DNA from: CAVQCT01 sp964520865
GTDB taxonomy: Bacteria; Zixibacteria; MSB-5A5; GN15; FEB-12
Direction of reading: 5' to 3'
Length of the DNA stretch: 64,000 nucleotides
Assembly (NCBI GenBank): GCA_964520865.1
Contig: CAZFOY010000006.1
Coordinates: forward strand, 29,426 to 93,425
Below the pieces are notes generated by a model. It ran no database searches. It had not been told where the DNA came from and saw nothing but the letters and a program-made list of their open reading frames with translations. The position numbers and the translations under genes were made by a program. This document shows, piece after piece, positions 35,901-45,409 of this stretch (position 1 is the first letter of the stretch; each line of letters starts with the position of its first letter).

Positions 35901-37472
35901 TGCCACGCTGTCGGCACCGCTTATGAGGATACCGTTGAGTTGATTCGGCTTAGTGGAATCCCCACCGAAGGTGTTGGATTCGATCACGTGACCGACTCCG
36001 GATTGCAGATTGAGTCCGTTGCCACTGAAGCCATCGATAATCATTCCTCGTATTTCCACACTGTCCGTGGTAACAGCCAGGCCGTCGACCGCCGCTTCGC
36101 CTGAGCGAGCAAATGTCGGTGCATTCGAACCGTCGACTTCGACCTTCTTAAACACGGGCTGGGTGCGTGCGTCTATATCGACCGATCCGGTAATAGGCGG
36201 CAAGGAGCTGGTTGGCGCTATCTTCGGAACCGAATTAGTCGGAATGTCGAACTTGATGGTATCGCGTCCGGCATTAAAATTAGCCTGTTCGATCGCCGCC
36301 CGAAGCGTGCATTCGTCCTCGCCAAGACTGTTCACACCTCCGGTATAGCAGACGCCATCACTCAGGTCGTTGTCATCGGCGTCTCCTTCGGAGTTGACGA
36401 TCAGCCCCGGAGTCTGAAGAACCAGCAGCGAGCCTTCACCCGTGATGATGTCGCCGTGCTCGTTTATGTCCAGCGGAGCATCGACCGACGGTACCAGCGT
36501 GCCGTCATCGTACAGCGTATTCTCGACCAGGGAGTCAAGAAGCCAGAGCGAGTCGTTGTACCAGAGCCGTCCATTGTACCCGTTCGAACTCAAAATGATC
36601 ATGCCGCTGTCGTTGATGGCGGTAGCCACGGTCTGTCCGTTGGTGATCGGGCCGCCGATCAGATCGACCGGTGTGCCGTTGCGCCAGAGGGTAGCGCGAA
36701 TCTCGCTGTGAGTGCTGTCATAGAGTGCGGATCGACCGACCACCCAGCCGCTGCTGTTGATGTCCAGCGCCCAGGTATTGTTGATTGTGTTTCCGTCCAG
36801 TGGTTCAAGAGTCGTCTTGGCGCCATTATCCCAGACAAATGCCCGGTTTGAGGCAATACCCGCAGGTACGGGCTGATCGGCATCGCAGGCGACCTGTCCC
36901 GATTCATTCACCGCTCGTCCCCATGATTCCTGGTACTGGTCAAGCGTCCCGATAACCACCGCCTGACCGTTTCCGCCGAACCAGATAACGGCACGAGCCC
37001 AGCCGGAGTCGGCCGGCAGCTGGCCGACGATGTCGTTGCGATTGTTGACGTCAAACACATACCCATAGGGATCAGGTGAAGGCGGGTTGGTGATACCGAT
37101 TGGATTCTCGTTCAGTTTCACGGCTGCTCCCGTCCAGAAGAACGGATCGGTTATGCTACCGCTGAAATCGGTGTAGGTCCCGTAGGCGCAAAGGTACCCC
37201 GAATCGTTTATACCGGTAGCATAATAAGTGGAATAGCCGGTGGTATCGAAGCCGGGAAGTGACGTAAGCGTACCGTTGAACCAGACCAGGGGTGCCTGGT
37301 TCGAAGGGGGCGTTATCATGACCTGACGCAAATTATTGAGCTTGCGCGGATGGGCGTAGGTCGGGAATTCGACTTTGTAAGCTTTGTACACGGGCCGGGC
37401 CGTTGTCTGTGCGGGAACGAGCAATTGAACGGACAATATCCCCGCAATCACGAGCATGACGATAGAACGCAT
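32973..37472 (-). CDS. Giant secreted multidomain protein with degenerate metallopeptidase-like domain and type IX tail
   Basis: 1499 residues. After the signal peptide come HAF-type extracellular repeats (about 30-345; INDSGYLCAYGTYTD, VNESGQVACD), a CSLREA segment (about 355-400; DECTLRAAIEQANFNAG), a parallel beta-helix (about 400-570), and beta domains. A region around 900-1010 resembles the CLCA-type metallopeptidases: KELMHTFLGLEDE at 924-936, a cysteine-containing stretch, and ESCWDWVEERL. The expected HExxH reads K924-E925-L-M-H928, so the first zinc His is missing and the domain is probably inactive. The protein ends with a type IX tail (LEQNYPNPFNPTTTIEF, KKMLLLK). Surface display or release is expected; the function is unknown. 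Confidence 0.8.
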   Translation of the reverse strand: MRSIVMLVIAGILSVQLLVPAQTTARPVYKAYKVEFPTYAHPRKLNNLRQVMITPPSNQAPLVWFNGTLTSLPGFDTTGYSTYYATGINDSGYLCAYGTYTDFSGSITDPFFWTGAAVKLNENPIGITNPPSPDPYGYVFDVNNRNDIVGQLPADSGWARAVIWFGGNGQAVVIGTLDQYQESWGRAVNESGQVACDADQPVPAGIASNRAFVWDNGAKTTLEPLDGNTINNTWALDINSSGWVVGRSALYDSTHSEIRATLWRNGTPVDLIGGPITNGQTVATAINDSGMIILSSNGYNGRLWYNDSLWLLDSLVENTLYDDGTLVPSVDAPLDINEHGDIITGEGSLLVLQTPGLIVNSEGDADDNDLSDGVCYTGGVNSLGEDECTLRAAIEQANFNAGRDTIKFDIPTNSVPKIAPTSSLPPITGSVDIDARTQPVFKKVEVDGSNAPTFARSGEAAVDGLAVTTDSVEIRGMIIDGFSGNGLNLQSGVGHVIESNTFGGDSTKPNQLNGILISGADSVAIGDDYAQANTITYNNGAGISITSGEGNTISRNIIHDNGGLGIDLGGDGVTKNDSLDADSGPNKLVNYPLIDSASITGGFTHLYGHINGAPFNAHKIEIFFNSKKDSSGYGEGEQSMWTSTANTDASGYGEFQTTFSPELPSDQFITMTATDQDGNTSEFSPDWPSKIFRLVNNYAQEFAFRKFTMSRVISGKPTFDTLFVDTITTDYLGEFDASDYIRSGQLHLGDTLMFSQLMKSSDTTADSSYSVHLDNAKFDSLTYEMYFDTLSPEPIQQVMINHSTFAYNLNIGVTWDASTNYLYQLQLAVRKVSNYLYDISDGQIRLDTVLIQDNALGQVIVSHNLTPTRPFMLLRRTNEGHFFFGRNPYLPRRWFMPGSSFPDSSANDYPVSLALPVNYRFWAKELMHTFLGLEDEITAPLGACPYRTDMGFMGWPYGGPGMEDPGSSEMSWSDNYSSTDCRSTAQWRTHVESCWDWVEERLEATYGSDLSPVIKPDERYLPPGNRYFDGPNNDLDHPDYDVGALVVFPNTPTAPATSDNPSSLSTPEGGSLSYTDVYTSTTVNIPGYGPRHFFVHQGKTSGTDGEIVLLGLLPNDSIKANGKIVHYFGKSGRGRSAAAAADFSWAYGAWQLGSALPDTLSFTASEVTGSYPLVCGAALSGSDLTVQLYSAAGFQSLPTLDYMTDVDTMAQRSFAQNASGYATTLANYSASDQTLEVHAPDDLDSIFFFDNQYGEVQFSDTLPAYLVDGHTGVSFVLDSMTFATKAGILSSPYPVIRSGLDTVDYAVSETHALALLPTQSSLPGANQITIDYDLYQVPDSERTAALKSSIRIFHFNESTLQWELVGGDVDTTASQVTAVITKPGVYAAFSTDVATDVNEPSGGTDLPSKFALEQNYPNPFNPTTTIEFELPRASHVELTIFNIVGQRVRQLVNETMSAGTHRVVWDGKGPNGTTVSSGVYFYQISTDRNTEAKKMLLLK

Positions 37473-37853
37473 AAGGCACTTCCTCGGGATTGGTTATGGA
37501 CTGAAGATATCCATATTGAATATAAGTCTTAAAAGCGAAATTCAAAGGAAAAAATGGGGAGAAATACAGACGTATTTCAATCGATATTTAGGTGCGCGCA
37601 GACGATTTCTGATCGTTGGCAGGTATCGCTGGCTCGTGTTCGATCCACAGATGCGCGATACTAACACTGCAGTCAAATGGCAATAACCTGACAAAAAACA
37701 TTGACAAAACAGTCCAGTTGCGTATCCTATACTTAGCAGGAGCCGCACTGGCGACCGACCCAATCAATATTTCTTCATCCTCTGTGGCATAACATTAATA
37801 TTGTCGCGTATCTGCCCGAGAAGTACGTCGACCCAATGCTGTGGAAGTCCGCC
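37473..37853. other. Divergent promoter region of the two giant surface-protein genes
   Basis: 381 bp with no gene. It contains the candidate plus-strand promoter at 37701-37728. The part near 37500-37560 is A-rich on the plus strand and is the 5' side of the minus-strand gene. Confidence 0.5.
37701..37728 (+). promoter_or_regulatory. Possible promoter for the beta-helix giant gene
   Basis: TTGACA (37701-37706), 16-bp spacer, TATCCT (37723-37728), about 125 bp upstream of the ATG at 37854. The -35 box is perfect, the -10 is four of six. Confidence 0.4.
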
Positions 37854-40800
37854 ATGAAACAGTTGTTTTTCCGTCTATCTATACTTGCGGCTGTGCTTAT
37901 ATTACAGACGGTCGCAGCCAAAGCCGATGTGTACGTCAACCGGCTGTGGGACGAACAGGCCGCCGACTTTATAGTCAAGCCACTCCAGCTCGATGGCGCG
38001 GGGGTCCGGTTCGATCGAAACTATCAGAACGCCTATGGTGAAATAAACCATTACGATCCCGGTCCGCCATTCTTTATCGAAGATGCGATTCGCGTGACCA
38101 GCCCGGTCGACGCGGACGGGAATGTACTTTCATTCGGATCGGTGACTTTTGAATCGAATATCGGCCTGCTCCAGAAGCCGTTTGATATCTATGTCATGCC
38201 TGCGGACAATGCGGAGGGCCGAATCTTCGTTGACGGGCCATTGAATTTCCTCGGGTCATCGCTCGATCCGATTAAAATCACCGGTGGATTCCACATCATG
38301 GCCGGTCATCCCGGAGGTATGGACCCATGGGTAACGGGGCAGCACTCCATGGTCTGGCAAAACACTAATTTTTCTTATCCCTATTTTCATCAAAATACGT
38401 GGAATCCGTTTCCGATCGAGTTTGAGGGCGGAAATGTCACTATTCAGAACTGCCAGTTTGAGGGGTTCAAGGAATTCGGCGACATCTTCTACTTCATTCC
38501 TTCCAGCTATGCTACTTCGTTGCCAATCTGGGATCTGACTGTTGACAACTGTCGCTTTGAAAACGACTCTGTTTCGGGCCGACCTCTGATCTTCGACCAC
38601 CTCAGACGATTGGAACTGCGAAACAACTACTTCACCAACGTCAAATTCTCGGAATTCAATATGAGCGGGCTGGTGATGATAGACGATTGTGGAATTGGCG
38701 CCATAGCCAACAACTCCGCCGGCACCAACGATCAGAACGCAATCAGGCTGGCAAACTCCTGGGTCTCTGACTCGGCGTTCATTCGAACGAACAAAACGCT
38801 GCCGCTGGTCGCGACCGCAATCGATATTCCTCGCGACTCGACTCTGGCGATCGGTCCCGGATCGGTGATAAAATTCTATTGGGCCGGCGGGCTGGCGGTC
38901 GAAGGCCGACTCTTCGTGGACAGTGCCACGCTGACTTCCTGGACCGACGATGTTTACGGCGGCGATACGGATCTTGATCCGGACCCTGATTATATCGATC
39001 CATGGCACGCCGGACTCACCAACACCACCGGAGGCATCAGCGTCGATACATCGGGCTACGCAAATATACAGCGCAGCCTCATTCGCTATGCTGAGGGTGC
39101 GCTCTACACCCAGGGACCGGCCACCGTCACCGACACTCGTATCGAGTACGCGACTGGATTCGGTATCTGGATGAAGAGCTTCGGGAACGAACATTTCTTG
39201 ATACGTAACACCACGATCTCCCATACATCCCATTCCGGTTACGCATCTGAATATGCAGTCATGTTTGACAATGCCCAGGGAGGAAGCCAGCGTCTGTGGA
39301 TGGACAGCGTGAACGTAATTGACGGCGACCGTGACGGTGCGGTGATTCGCGCCAATTCCGGTCAACCTAACGATATCAAGCTCACCAATTGTCGCTTTAT
39401 CAGCAATCACGGCAACGGCCTGACAGTTGAGATGTGGCCGTCGCTGGATACGGTCGAAATTGACAATTGCAGCTTCACAGGAAACTGGTACGCTGGTCTG
39501 TTCTGCCCGGATTATCTGGGGGACAGCGCCAAAGTCATAGTTGCCAACTCGCTGTTTGCGGGAAATGGATTCACGACATCACCAGGCATGGGAGCTAACG
39601 TACGCGCAGGAATCCCCTTGTTCGTCAACAATACCTTTGCGTACAACGCGCAGCTCGGGTTGAATTTCTACGAAGTTGCCCGGGATCAGGCGCGGGTCAT
39701 CAACAACCTGTTTTATCGCAACGGCACTTATGGTTATGTGATGACAGACCCCGGGACCTCGATTCTGTCTCATAACGCCTTCTATGGAAACAATGACGGT
39801 GTTCAGGAGCTGTATTATCGTCTGCCTACCGGTACGGTGAAGACGGTTGAGGAAGTTCAGGCCGCGGGAGGCGATTTTGCCACCAATCTTCATCTTGATC
39901 CGCAAATGAGTGCTGAGCTGATTGCCGATATTGCCTCGGTCAAGTTCGACTCGGCCCGATTCGTCTCGGTAATAACGAGCGGAAGCGGCCGGTTCAGTGG
40001 TCGAAACCTTCGAGGTTTTGCCATCTCGCCTGATACTACCGAAGGAGATTGGTTTTGGATAGCGATGAACACTGCCGACAGCCTCTATGTGGTCGGCGAC
40101 GTGACTGATATTGCCTCGACGGGAGATACATATCGCGTTTTCGACTTTCATCTTCAGGACATCTCGCCTCTGGTGGAGGCCGGCAATACCGGGGAGGTTC
40201 GGGGGGCCGTCGATATCGATGGCGAGGCTCGCGTAATCGACGCCGATCACAATGGAGTTACGGCCGTTGATATCGGTGCCGACGAATACGATCCCGGAAG
40301 TGGTCATGAATCGCCGATACATGTGACGGCGCCGGCCGCCGGCGCAAAGTTCTTGAAAGGAGATTCCTGCAAAATCACCTGGCAGGCAGGTGGTATTGAA
40401 TCGGTTCGAGTTCTCTTCTCGGATGAACCTGATATGGTACCTCCGTATTGGGATACGGTGTCGCACGGTGTATCTGCCGCAGCAGGGCAGTTCAACTTCA
40501 AGCTTCCGTCTGCTTTGTCGAGCACGTGCGCGGTTCGAATCGAGGACGTCGCTAACTCGGCAACCTACGATCTGAGTGAGCGATTTCTGGTGAAACCGTA
40601 CGTCCTTGCCCATCTGGATCAGAATGGAAATATAGTTCGCTATTTTGTCAGCGACGATAGCTGGCCTTTCGGGAATTTCCCGGACAAGATGTGGCCTGAG
40701 GCCTGGTACAATCAGTTTGACTACGCCAACGGAATCGATACGATTACGGGAGAGAAGTATCCGGCGTTTTTCACGGAACCATGGATGTGCAACGCCAAAC

Positions 40801-42518
40801 CGGAACAGTTCCCTGACTGGCAGCTCTGGGTTCGTGCCTACGGGACCGATGCTTGTTACGTAAATACGCCGACCGGCCTTCAATATGCTCCGTCGGCCGT
40901 CGCGAAATGGGTCGACCGGAAAGGGGAGTGGAGGGGAGCGTGCTATGGATTCGGCGTGTCGAGTGCCATGGCCTTTTTCGATTCAGCCGGCTTCCGCGCG
41001 GCCTATCCCGGTGCGAGCGCTTTCAACGGCCTTCACGACCTGACGTTGAATGGCAGCCATCGCCTCGTAGTCAACGAACTGCTGTTCCATCAGTTTGGCC
41101 GACCTCATTCCACGTACAAGAACAGCCATATCAACGACTCTCCGCGAGAAGTTCTCGCGCAGCTCAAGGAAATGCTCGGTCTGAACCTCACGGCCGGTCG
41201 GGTAATGGGTATCGGAAACAAGCTCATTGGAGGGCACGCTCTCAACCCTTACTTCCTGGAGGAAGTGGCCGGCCAGCCCGGCGTTTATAAAGTCTACGTG
41301 TATGACAGCAATCATCCGGACACCACCGGTACCTATGTCGAGCGCTACCTGGCTCTCGACTCGGCGGCCAATACCTGGTCCTATTCCGATTTCCCGACCT
41401 GGAATGACAACAATGGATACTGCTTCCTGATGGACTCGGCGTCATTGTATACAACCGATCCGTCACTCCCGTCCGCTTCGTCTTTGACACCATCGTTTGC
41501 CAAATCACCGGAGCCGGGATACCTCGAGGTGTATACCCCTAATGCCACCTATGTCACTATAGTAGACAGCAGCAATGACACCACCGGTCTTCACTATAGC
41601 GTAGTCACCAACAACATAGAGGGCGCCGAGCCATTGATCCCCTGGACAGGTTATCCTACGCCGCCTGTGGGATACTCCCTGCCGGAGGGGCCGTATACTC
41701 TCTGGGTCGGTACCGACAACAGCACGACGATGAAAGCTTCGATATGGAAGGACTCGGTGCATTATGCGTACAGCCGCATCGATGCTGATCCAAGCCAACT
41801 GGATATGTTGAGCGTAGACAGCGGCCTTGCGGTATGGGATACCGACAGTTCGTTGAAACCATGCGCTTTGACTTATCTGAACATGACCGGTGGGCGAGAA
41901 CGCCAGTGCACTTTCTCGGGCCTGGAAATGGACGGATCGCAGGGGTACGAGTTGTTTGCTTCTGACGACTCGACTGTAAGTCTGGTTAATCGCGGCGCAA
42001 GGAATACCTGCTCGATCGAACTCTGGATCGCCTCCGAAGGTACGTCGAGAATTGTCACCGTTGATGACGTCTCGATACCACTGTACGGACTGAGCCGGCT
42101 CATCCCCAATTGGTCGGATCCCCTCCTTACCGATGTCCGGCTCGCCAGAGATATGGATGGTAATGGAACACTTGAAGATACGATCTCGCTCGATGTAGTC
42201 ACCGAGGTAGACGACGGCCACGGCGACGCCGGCCTTCCGAAGAGATTCGAGTTGGCGCAAAACTATCCAAATCCGTTCAATGTCTCCACCGTGATCGGGT
42301 ATGATCTTCCTCATCGAAGCAAGGTTTCGGTAGATATCATAAACATCCTCGGGCAAACTGTCCGCACGCTTGTCGATGAGGAACAGCCGGCCGGACGCTA
42401 TCGTGTGATGTGGGACGGAACCGACGGAGGAGGCCGTCCTGTAGCTACGGGCATCTACCTCTATCGGATGACGACAGACAAGTATACGTCGACGAAAAAG
42501 ATGTTGTTACTAAAGTAG
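37854..42518 (+). CDS. Giant secreted beta-helix protein with cysteine-peptidase-like domain and type IX tail
   Basis: I take the ATG at 37854, which follows GGAAG at good spacing and begins a clean signal peptide (MKQLFFRLSILAAVLIL); an ATG six codons earlier is possible. The 1554-residue product has a right-handed beta-helix (about 50-780; repeated LTNCRFISNHGNG and VEIDNCSFTGNWY type turns) and a beta domain. A region at about 955-1200 resembles papain/C39-type cysteine peptidases: Cys1030 in GACYGFGVSSAMAF, His1128 in GGHALNPYF and Asp1151/Asn1153 in YDSNHP. Two further beta segments and a type IX tail (LAQNYPNPFNVSTVIGY, KKMLLLK) finish it. Surface location is expected. Catalytic activity is inferred from motif order only. 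Confidence 0.82.
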   Translation: MKQLFFRLSILAAVLILQTVAAKADVYVNRLWDEQAADFIVKPLQLDGAGVRFDRNYQNAYGEINHYDPGPPFFIEDAIRVTSPVDADGNVLSFGSVTFESNIGLLQKPFDIYVMPADNAEGRIFVDGPLNFLGSSLDPIKITGGFHIMAGHPGGMDPWVTGQHSMVWQNTNFSYPYFHQNTWNPFPIEFEGGNVTIQNCQFEGFKEFGDIFYFIPSSYATSLPIWDLTVDNCRFENDSVSGRPLIFDHLRRLELRNNYFTNVKFSEFNMSGLVMIDDCGIGAIANNSAGTNDQNAIRLANSWVSDSAFIRTNKTLPLVATAIDIPRDSTLAIGPGSVIKFYWAGGLAVEGRLFVDSATLTSWTDDVYGGDTDLDPDPDYIDPWHAGLTNTTGGISVDTSGYANIQRSLIRYAEGALYTQGPATVTDTRIEYATGFGIWMKSFGNEHFLIRNTTISHTSHSGYASEYAVMFDNAQGGSQRLWMDSVNVIDGDRDGAVIRANSGQPNDIKLTNCRFISNHGNGLTVEMWPSLDTVEIDNCSFTGNWYAGLFCPDYLGDSAKVIVANSLFAGNGFTTSPGMGANVRAGIPLFVNNTFAYNAQLGLNFYEVARDQARVINNLFYRNGTYGYVMTDPGTSILSHNAFYGNNDGVQELYYRLPTGTVKTVEEVQAAGGDFATNLHLDPQMSAELIADIASVKFDSARFVSVITSGSGRFSGRNLRGFAISPDTTEGDWFWIAMNTADSLYVVGDVTDIASTGDTYRVFDFHLQDISPLVEAGNTGEVRGAVDIDGEARVIDADHNGVTAVDIGADEYDPGSGHESPIHVTAPAAGAKFLKGDSCKITWQAGGIESVRVLFSDEPDMVPPYWDTVSHGVSAAAGQFNFKLPSALSSTCAVRIEDVANSATYDLSERFLVKPYVLAHLDQNGNIVRYFVSDDSWPFGNFPDKMWPEAWYNQFDYANGIDTITGEKYPAFFTEPWMCNAKPEQFPDWQLWVRAYGTDACYVNTPTGLQYAPSAVAKWVDRKGEWRGACYGFGVSSAMAFFDSAGFRAAYPGASAFNGLHDLTLNGSHRLVVNELLFHQFGRPHSTYKNSHINDSPREVLAQLKEMLGLNLTAGRVMGIGNKLIGGHALNPYFLEEVAGQPGVYKVYVYDSNHPDTTGTYVERYLALDSAANTWSYSDFPTWNDNNGYCFLMDSASLYTTDPSLPSASSLTPSFAKSPEPGYLEVYTPNATYVTIVDSSNDTTGLHYSVVTNNIEGAEPLIPWTGYPTPPVGYSLPEGPYTLWVGTDNSTTMKASIWKDSVHYAYSRIDADPSQLDMLSVDSGLAVWDTDSSLKPCALTYLNMTGGRERQCTFSGLEMDGSQGYELFASDDSTVSLVNRGARNTCSIELWIASEGTSRIVTVDDVSIPLYGLSRLIPNWSDPLLTDVRLARDMDGNGTLEDTISLDVVTEVDDGHGDAGLPKRFELAQNYPNPFNVSTVIGYDLPHRSKVSVDIINILGQTVRTLVDEEQPAGRYRVMWDGTDGGGRPVATGIYLYRMTTDKYTSTKKMLLLK

Positions 42519-42549
42519 CTTGTAGCCCGGTGACTCGCGCCCTAAGTTG

Positions 42550-43305
42550 TCATGGTCGGGCTATTACTAAGACTCTGAGTTCCTCTTCCGGGTCCGCCAC
42601 AGGTATTGCCGGTTCCTGGATCCGTGCAAAGTGAACATTTTTCCAGCCGGCATCAAGAAGCAGTTCCCTGACCCTCTCCAGGCTGAATACTGTGTTGAAA
42701 ACGGACTCGTCAAATCGTTGATAACTTCCATCAGACCCGCGTACGAACCCGGTCACCGTGAGCCACGCTTTGTCACTTTCGCCGTCGTACTTGCCGCGTG
42801 AGACGACGAAAGCGTTTGGGTCGCTTTCATTGACCTGGGTACCGTTCCAGTTATTCAGGCCCTTCCTGGTGTTGAGATCGAAGATGAACGGGCCCTTGCA
42901 AACTGCCCGGACGCAGCGGAAACAGTTCGACAATGCGTCTTCGCTTTCGAGATGGTTGAGCGAATCGTAAGTGGATACGGTCAGTCCGACGAAGTCGTCT
43001 ATTGAGAAATCACTCGCGTCCGCCTTGAGAAACTTCGCTTGCCCGGATTTGACGTATTGCTCGGTGTTCGATCTGGCATGTCCCAGCATATGCTCGGAGA
43101 GATCGATTCCCACGACTCGGTAGCCATGCTCAAGAAAATGCGATACGAGGTGCCCGGCTCCGCAGCAAAGATCGAGTACCGACTTGTTGGCAGGACCGCG
43201 CGGCAAACTTTCGTAGTAGCCACGGATCAACGGAGCGACCCGCGTAGCGAAGACAGACCAATGGGTGTTATAAACCCGGGCAAAGGCTTCGGAATAATCC
43301 TGCAT
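42550..43305 (-). CDS. SAM-dependent methyltransferase
   Basis: 251 residues from the ATG at 43305, chosen because GGGGAGG lies 8 bases upstream; a start seven codons earlier (43326) would bury that site inside the gene. Motif I is VLDLCCGAGHLV, with an acidic VVGIDLSEHML and a DASDF motif after it, and a C-terminal beta hairpin in place of a further helix. It resembles small-molecule methyltransferases of the type-11/25 fold. The substrate is unknown. It lies in the same direction as the aspartyl protease gene upstream, 65 bp away. Confidence 0.8.
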   Translation of the reverse strand: MQDYSEAFARVYNTHWSVFATRVAPLIRGYYESLPRGPANKSVLDLCCGAGHLVSHFLEHGYRVVGIDLSEHMLGHARSNTEQYVKSGQAKFLKADASDFSIDDFVGLTVSTYDSLNHLESEDALSNCFRCVRAVCKGPFIFDLNTRKGLNNWNGTQVNESDPNAFVVSRGKYDGESDKAWLTVTGFVRGSDGSYQRFDESVFNTVFSLERVRELLLDAGWKNVHFARIQEPAIPVADPEEELRVLVIARP

Positions 43306-43369
43306 ATCGTAAACCTCCCCGTTCAACGGAGCGTGTTATCGAGTATTTTTGAGTCAGGCGACCTGGTCG

Positions 43370-45235
43370 TCAGCTATACAGATCCTTCAGGGTGATCGTA
43401 GCCGTCGCCGGTTTGCCGTCGCGCAGGAGATCGAACTTGATGTTCGTTCCAACCGGGCCCTTGAGGATCTCACGGATCTTCATGATGCCGCCGAGTTCCT
43501 CCGGGCTCTTTCCGTCGATCTTGACTACCTGGTCATCTTTTAGGAAGCCGGCCTTTTCCGCCGGAGTACCGGGTGCAGCCATAAGAACGGTTACCTGGTT
43601 GCTGTCGTTGAGCAGCAGCTGAAGGCCGCTGTGATCGGTAGGGAAGACTGTGGCGAAGTTGGCACCTTTTTCGACGATAACCTTTTCGCGGGCATAGTCA
43701 AGATACAGGTCGAAGTGACGGAACAGATCGTTGCCCGCATTTCCCGTCATCTCGCCCCGGGAGAAGGCGCCCTTTCCTTTCGCCGAAGGGATTCCAACCT
43801 GAAGATTCGGTACGGTCCATCCGGCAAACTTAACGGTATTGAACTTAGCCATTTTCGTAATTTGTCCACCACCGGCGCCAAAGCTCATACGTTCCACTCC
43901 CGGATGGTTCAGCAGGTTGTGAGACTCGGCATAAGGGTAGAGAAAATCAAGGCCGGAGGCGCCCAGATCCAGATCCCAACTGCCCGTGTACTGACTGTCG
44001 ACTGCAATCTGGAGCTGGAACATGTTGTTCTGTGCGAGGGGAGCATCGAGCACAACGCCGTCACCGCCGTACGAGAAGCTGTCAGGATCGAAGAACGTGA
44101 GCATCTCATTAGCGTAGTCAACTTTGGTGACCAGGCGGGACAGGAAATCGTATCCGAGGATGCCGCCGATATCGAGGCCCATCGACTTGTGGAATAGCTC
44201 GTTGATACTGATTGCCGCCACTCTCTGAGAATCGAAGGCAAGACCGTTCAGCTCAAACGGCGGCAGCACCGTGAAGGCGACGTCAACCGTGGTGGTGGCT
44301 CCCTGGCCGGTCAGTTGACCTTCGGTTTTGAGGCCGAGCTCTTTGGCAAAATCGCTTTCAACGACCGTCATACCTGCTCCCGAATCAAGCACCCAGAGGC
44401 GCGTCTTGCCGTTGATCGTCAGAGGCAGATAGATGTGGAGTTCCATGAACTTGAATGGAACTTCGACCAGGCTCTTCCCTTCGGGGAAATGGAAATCCCT
44501 GACCTGACTGGAGGGTGGCTGGAACAAACTCTCTGCAACCGGGACATTGATCTCGGCCGAACTAAAGGTGATAGTCGTGCGCTGTTGTGTAGGAAGTTCC
44601 AGTTGGTGTACTTCAAACGGAATCTTGATCCCGTCCACCTCGCGGAAATCCCGGTTGGTCGTTTCGGTCGTGCCTTCCGGTTTAATGACCACATCCTTGA
44701 TCGGGAGATAGCTCGATGTATCATAGTAGTCGTAGAATACGAAGGTGTTGATGGTATTAGTCGTCTTGATTACATAGCAGGTCGAACCGTCGGCCGTGTC
44801 CATGCGATCAAACGTGACGCTGAAGACCTTGGACCCGCGTTTCATATTCTCGCGTACGGCCATGAGCGCGGCCAATTTGCGCTCTTTGAGCGACGCGGTA
44901 TCGCGGGCGATCTGTAATTTTCCGTTTTGATCGACCCGCCAGGCGACCTTCCCATTGTCTCCGGACACCTGCTTCAGCACCTTGATGTCGAATTCCTGCC
45001 GAGATTTATCGGGCAACTCGCTCCATGACTCGATCGTCCCAGAAAGCCCGGCTCCTTCGATTACGAGCGTTCCCTTCATGTGAATCGTCTTCACGGAATC
45101 AAGTTTCGCCCAGCCACCCGTGGCCGCGATGCTTCGGTCAAGGATCGTGTATGGGTCAGGTGTTGCGGCCATAGCGGCTGCTCCAAATACGGCCATCAAG
45201 GCGAATCCCAGAACGGACTTTAACAGCTTGTTCAT
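43370..45235 (-). CDS. Periplasmic bilobed aspartyl protease-like protein with PDZ domain
   Basis: 621 residues from the ATG at 45235; a TTG three codons upstream is too close to the ribosome site (AAAGGAG). A signal peptide is followed by an N-terminal domain related to outer-membrane lipoprotein-sorting folds (about 25-240). A first aspartyl-protease-like lobe has Asp284 in VLDSGAGMT, and a second has Asp423 in DLDLGASGLDF, where DLGA replaces the usual DTG/DSG. A C-terminal PDZ domain (about 535-615; APGTPAEKAGFLKDDQVVKI) ends it. Retropepsin-like bacterial proteins usually dimerise; two lobes in one chain suggest a pepsin-like monomer. It would act in the periplasm or on the surface. Whether the altered second lobe is active is unclear. 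Confidence 0.8.
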   Translation of the reverse strand: MNKLLKSVLGFALMAVFGAAAMAATPDPYTILDRSIAATGGWAKLDSVKTIHMKGTLVIEGAGLSGTIESWSELPDKSRQEFDIKVLKQVSGDNGKVAWRVDQNGKLQIARDTASLKERKLAALMAVRENMKRGSKVFSVTFDRMDTADGSTCYVIKTTNTINTFVFYDYYDTSSYLPIKDVVIKPEGTTETTNRDFREVDGIKIPFEVHQLELPTQQRTTITFSSAEINVPVAESLFQPPSSQVRDFHFPEGKSLVEVPFKFMELHIYLPLTINGKTRLWVLDSGAGMTVVESDFAKELGLKTEGQLTGQGATTTVDVAFTVLPPFELNGLAFDSQRVAAISINELFHKSMGLDIGGILGYDFLSRLVTKVDYANEMLTFFDPDSFSYGGDGVVLDAPLAQNNMFQLQIAVDSQYTGSWDLDLGASGLDFLYPYAESHNLLNHPGVERMSFGAGGGQITKMAKFNTVKFAGWTVPNLQVGIPSAKGKGAFSRGEMTGNAGNDLFRHFDLYLDYAREKVIVEKGANFATVFPTDHSGLQLLLNDSNQVTVLMAAPGTPAEKAGFLKDDQVVKIDGKSPEELGGIMKIREILKGPVGTNIKFDLLRDGKPATATITLKDLYS

Positions 45236-45409
45236 GGTCTGCAAGCTCCTTTCTGCAGATGATATGCAGGAGTATTCGTTTATCGATCATTTTGTATATG
45301 GTCTTTCTCTATCAGCTCTGCACCGCGTTCTCCGTCATCGTGTGATACGTTTGTCCGTCCAAATAGTTGTCTCTCAACTCTCCGACGTAGACGTCCTGTT
45401 GGCTTCACT

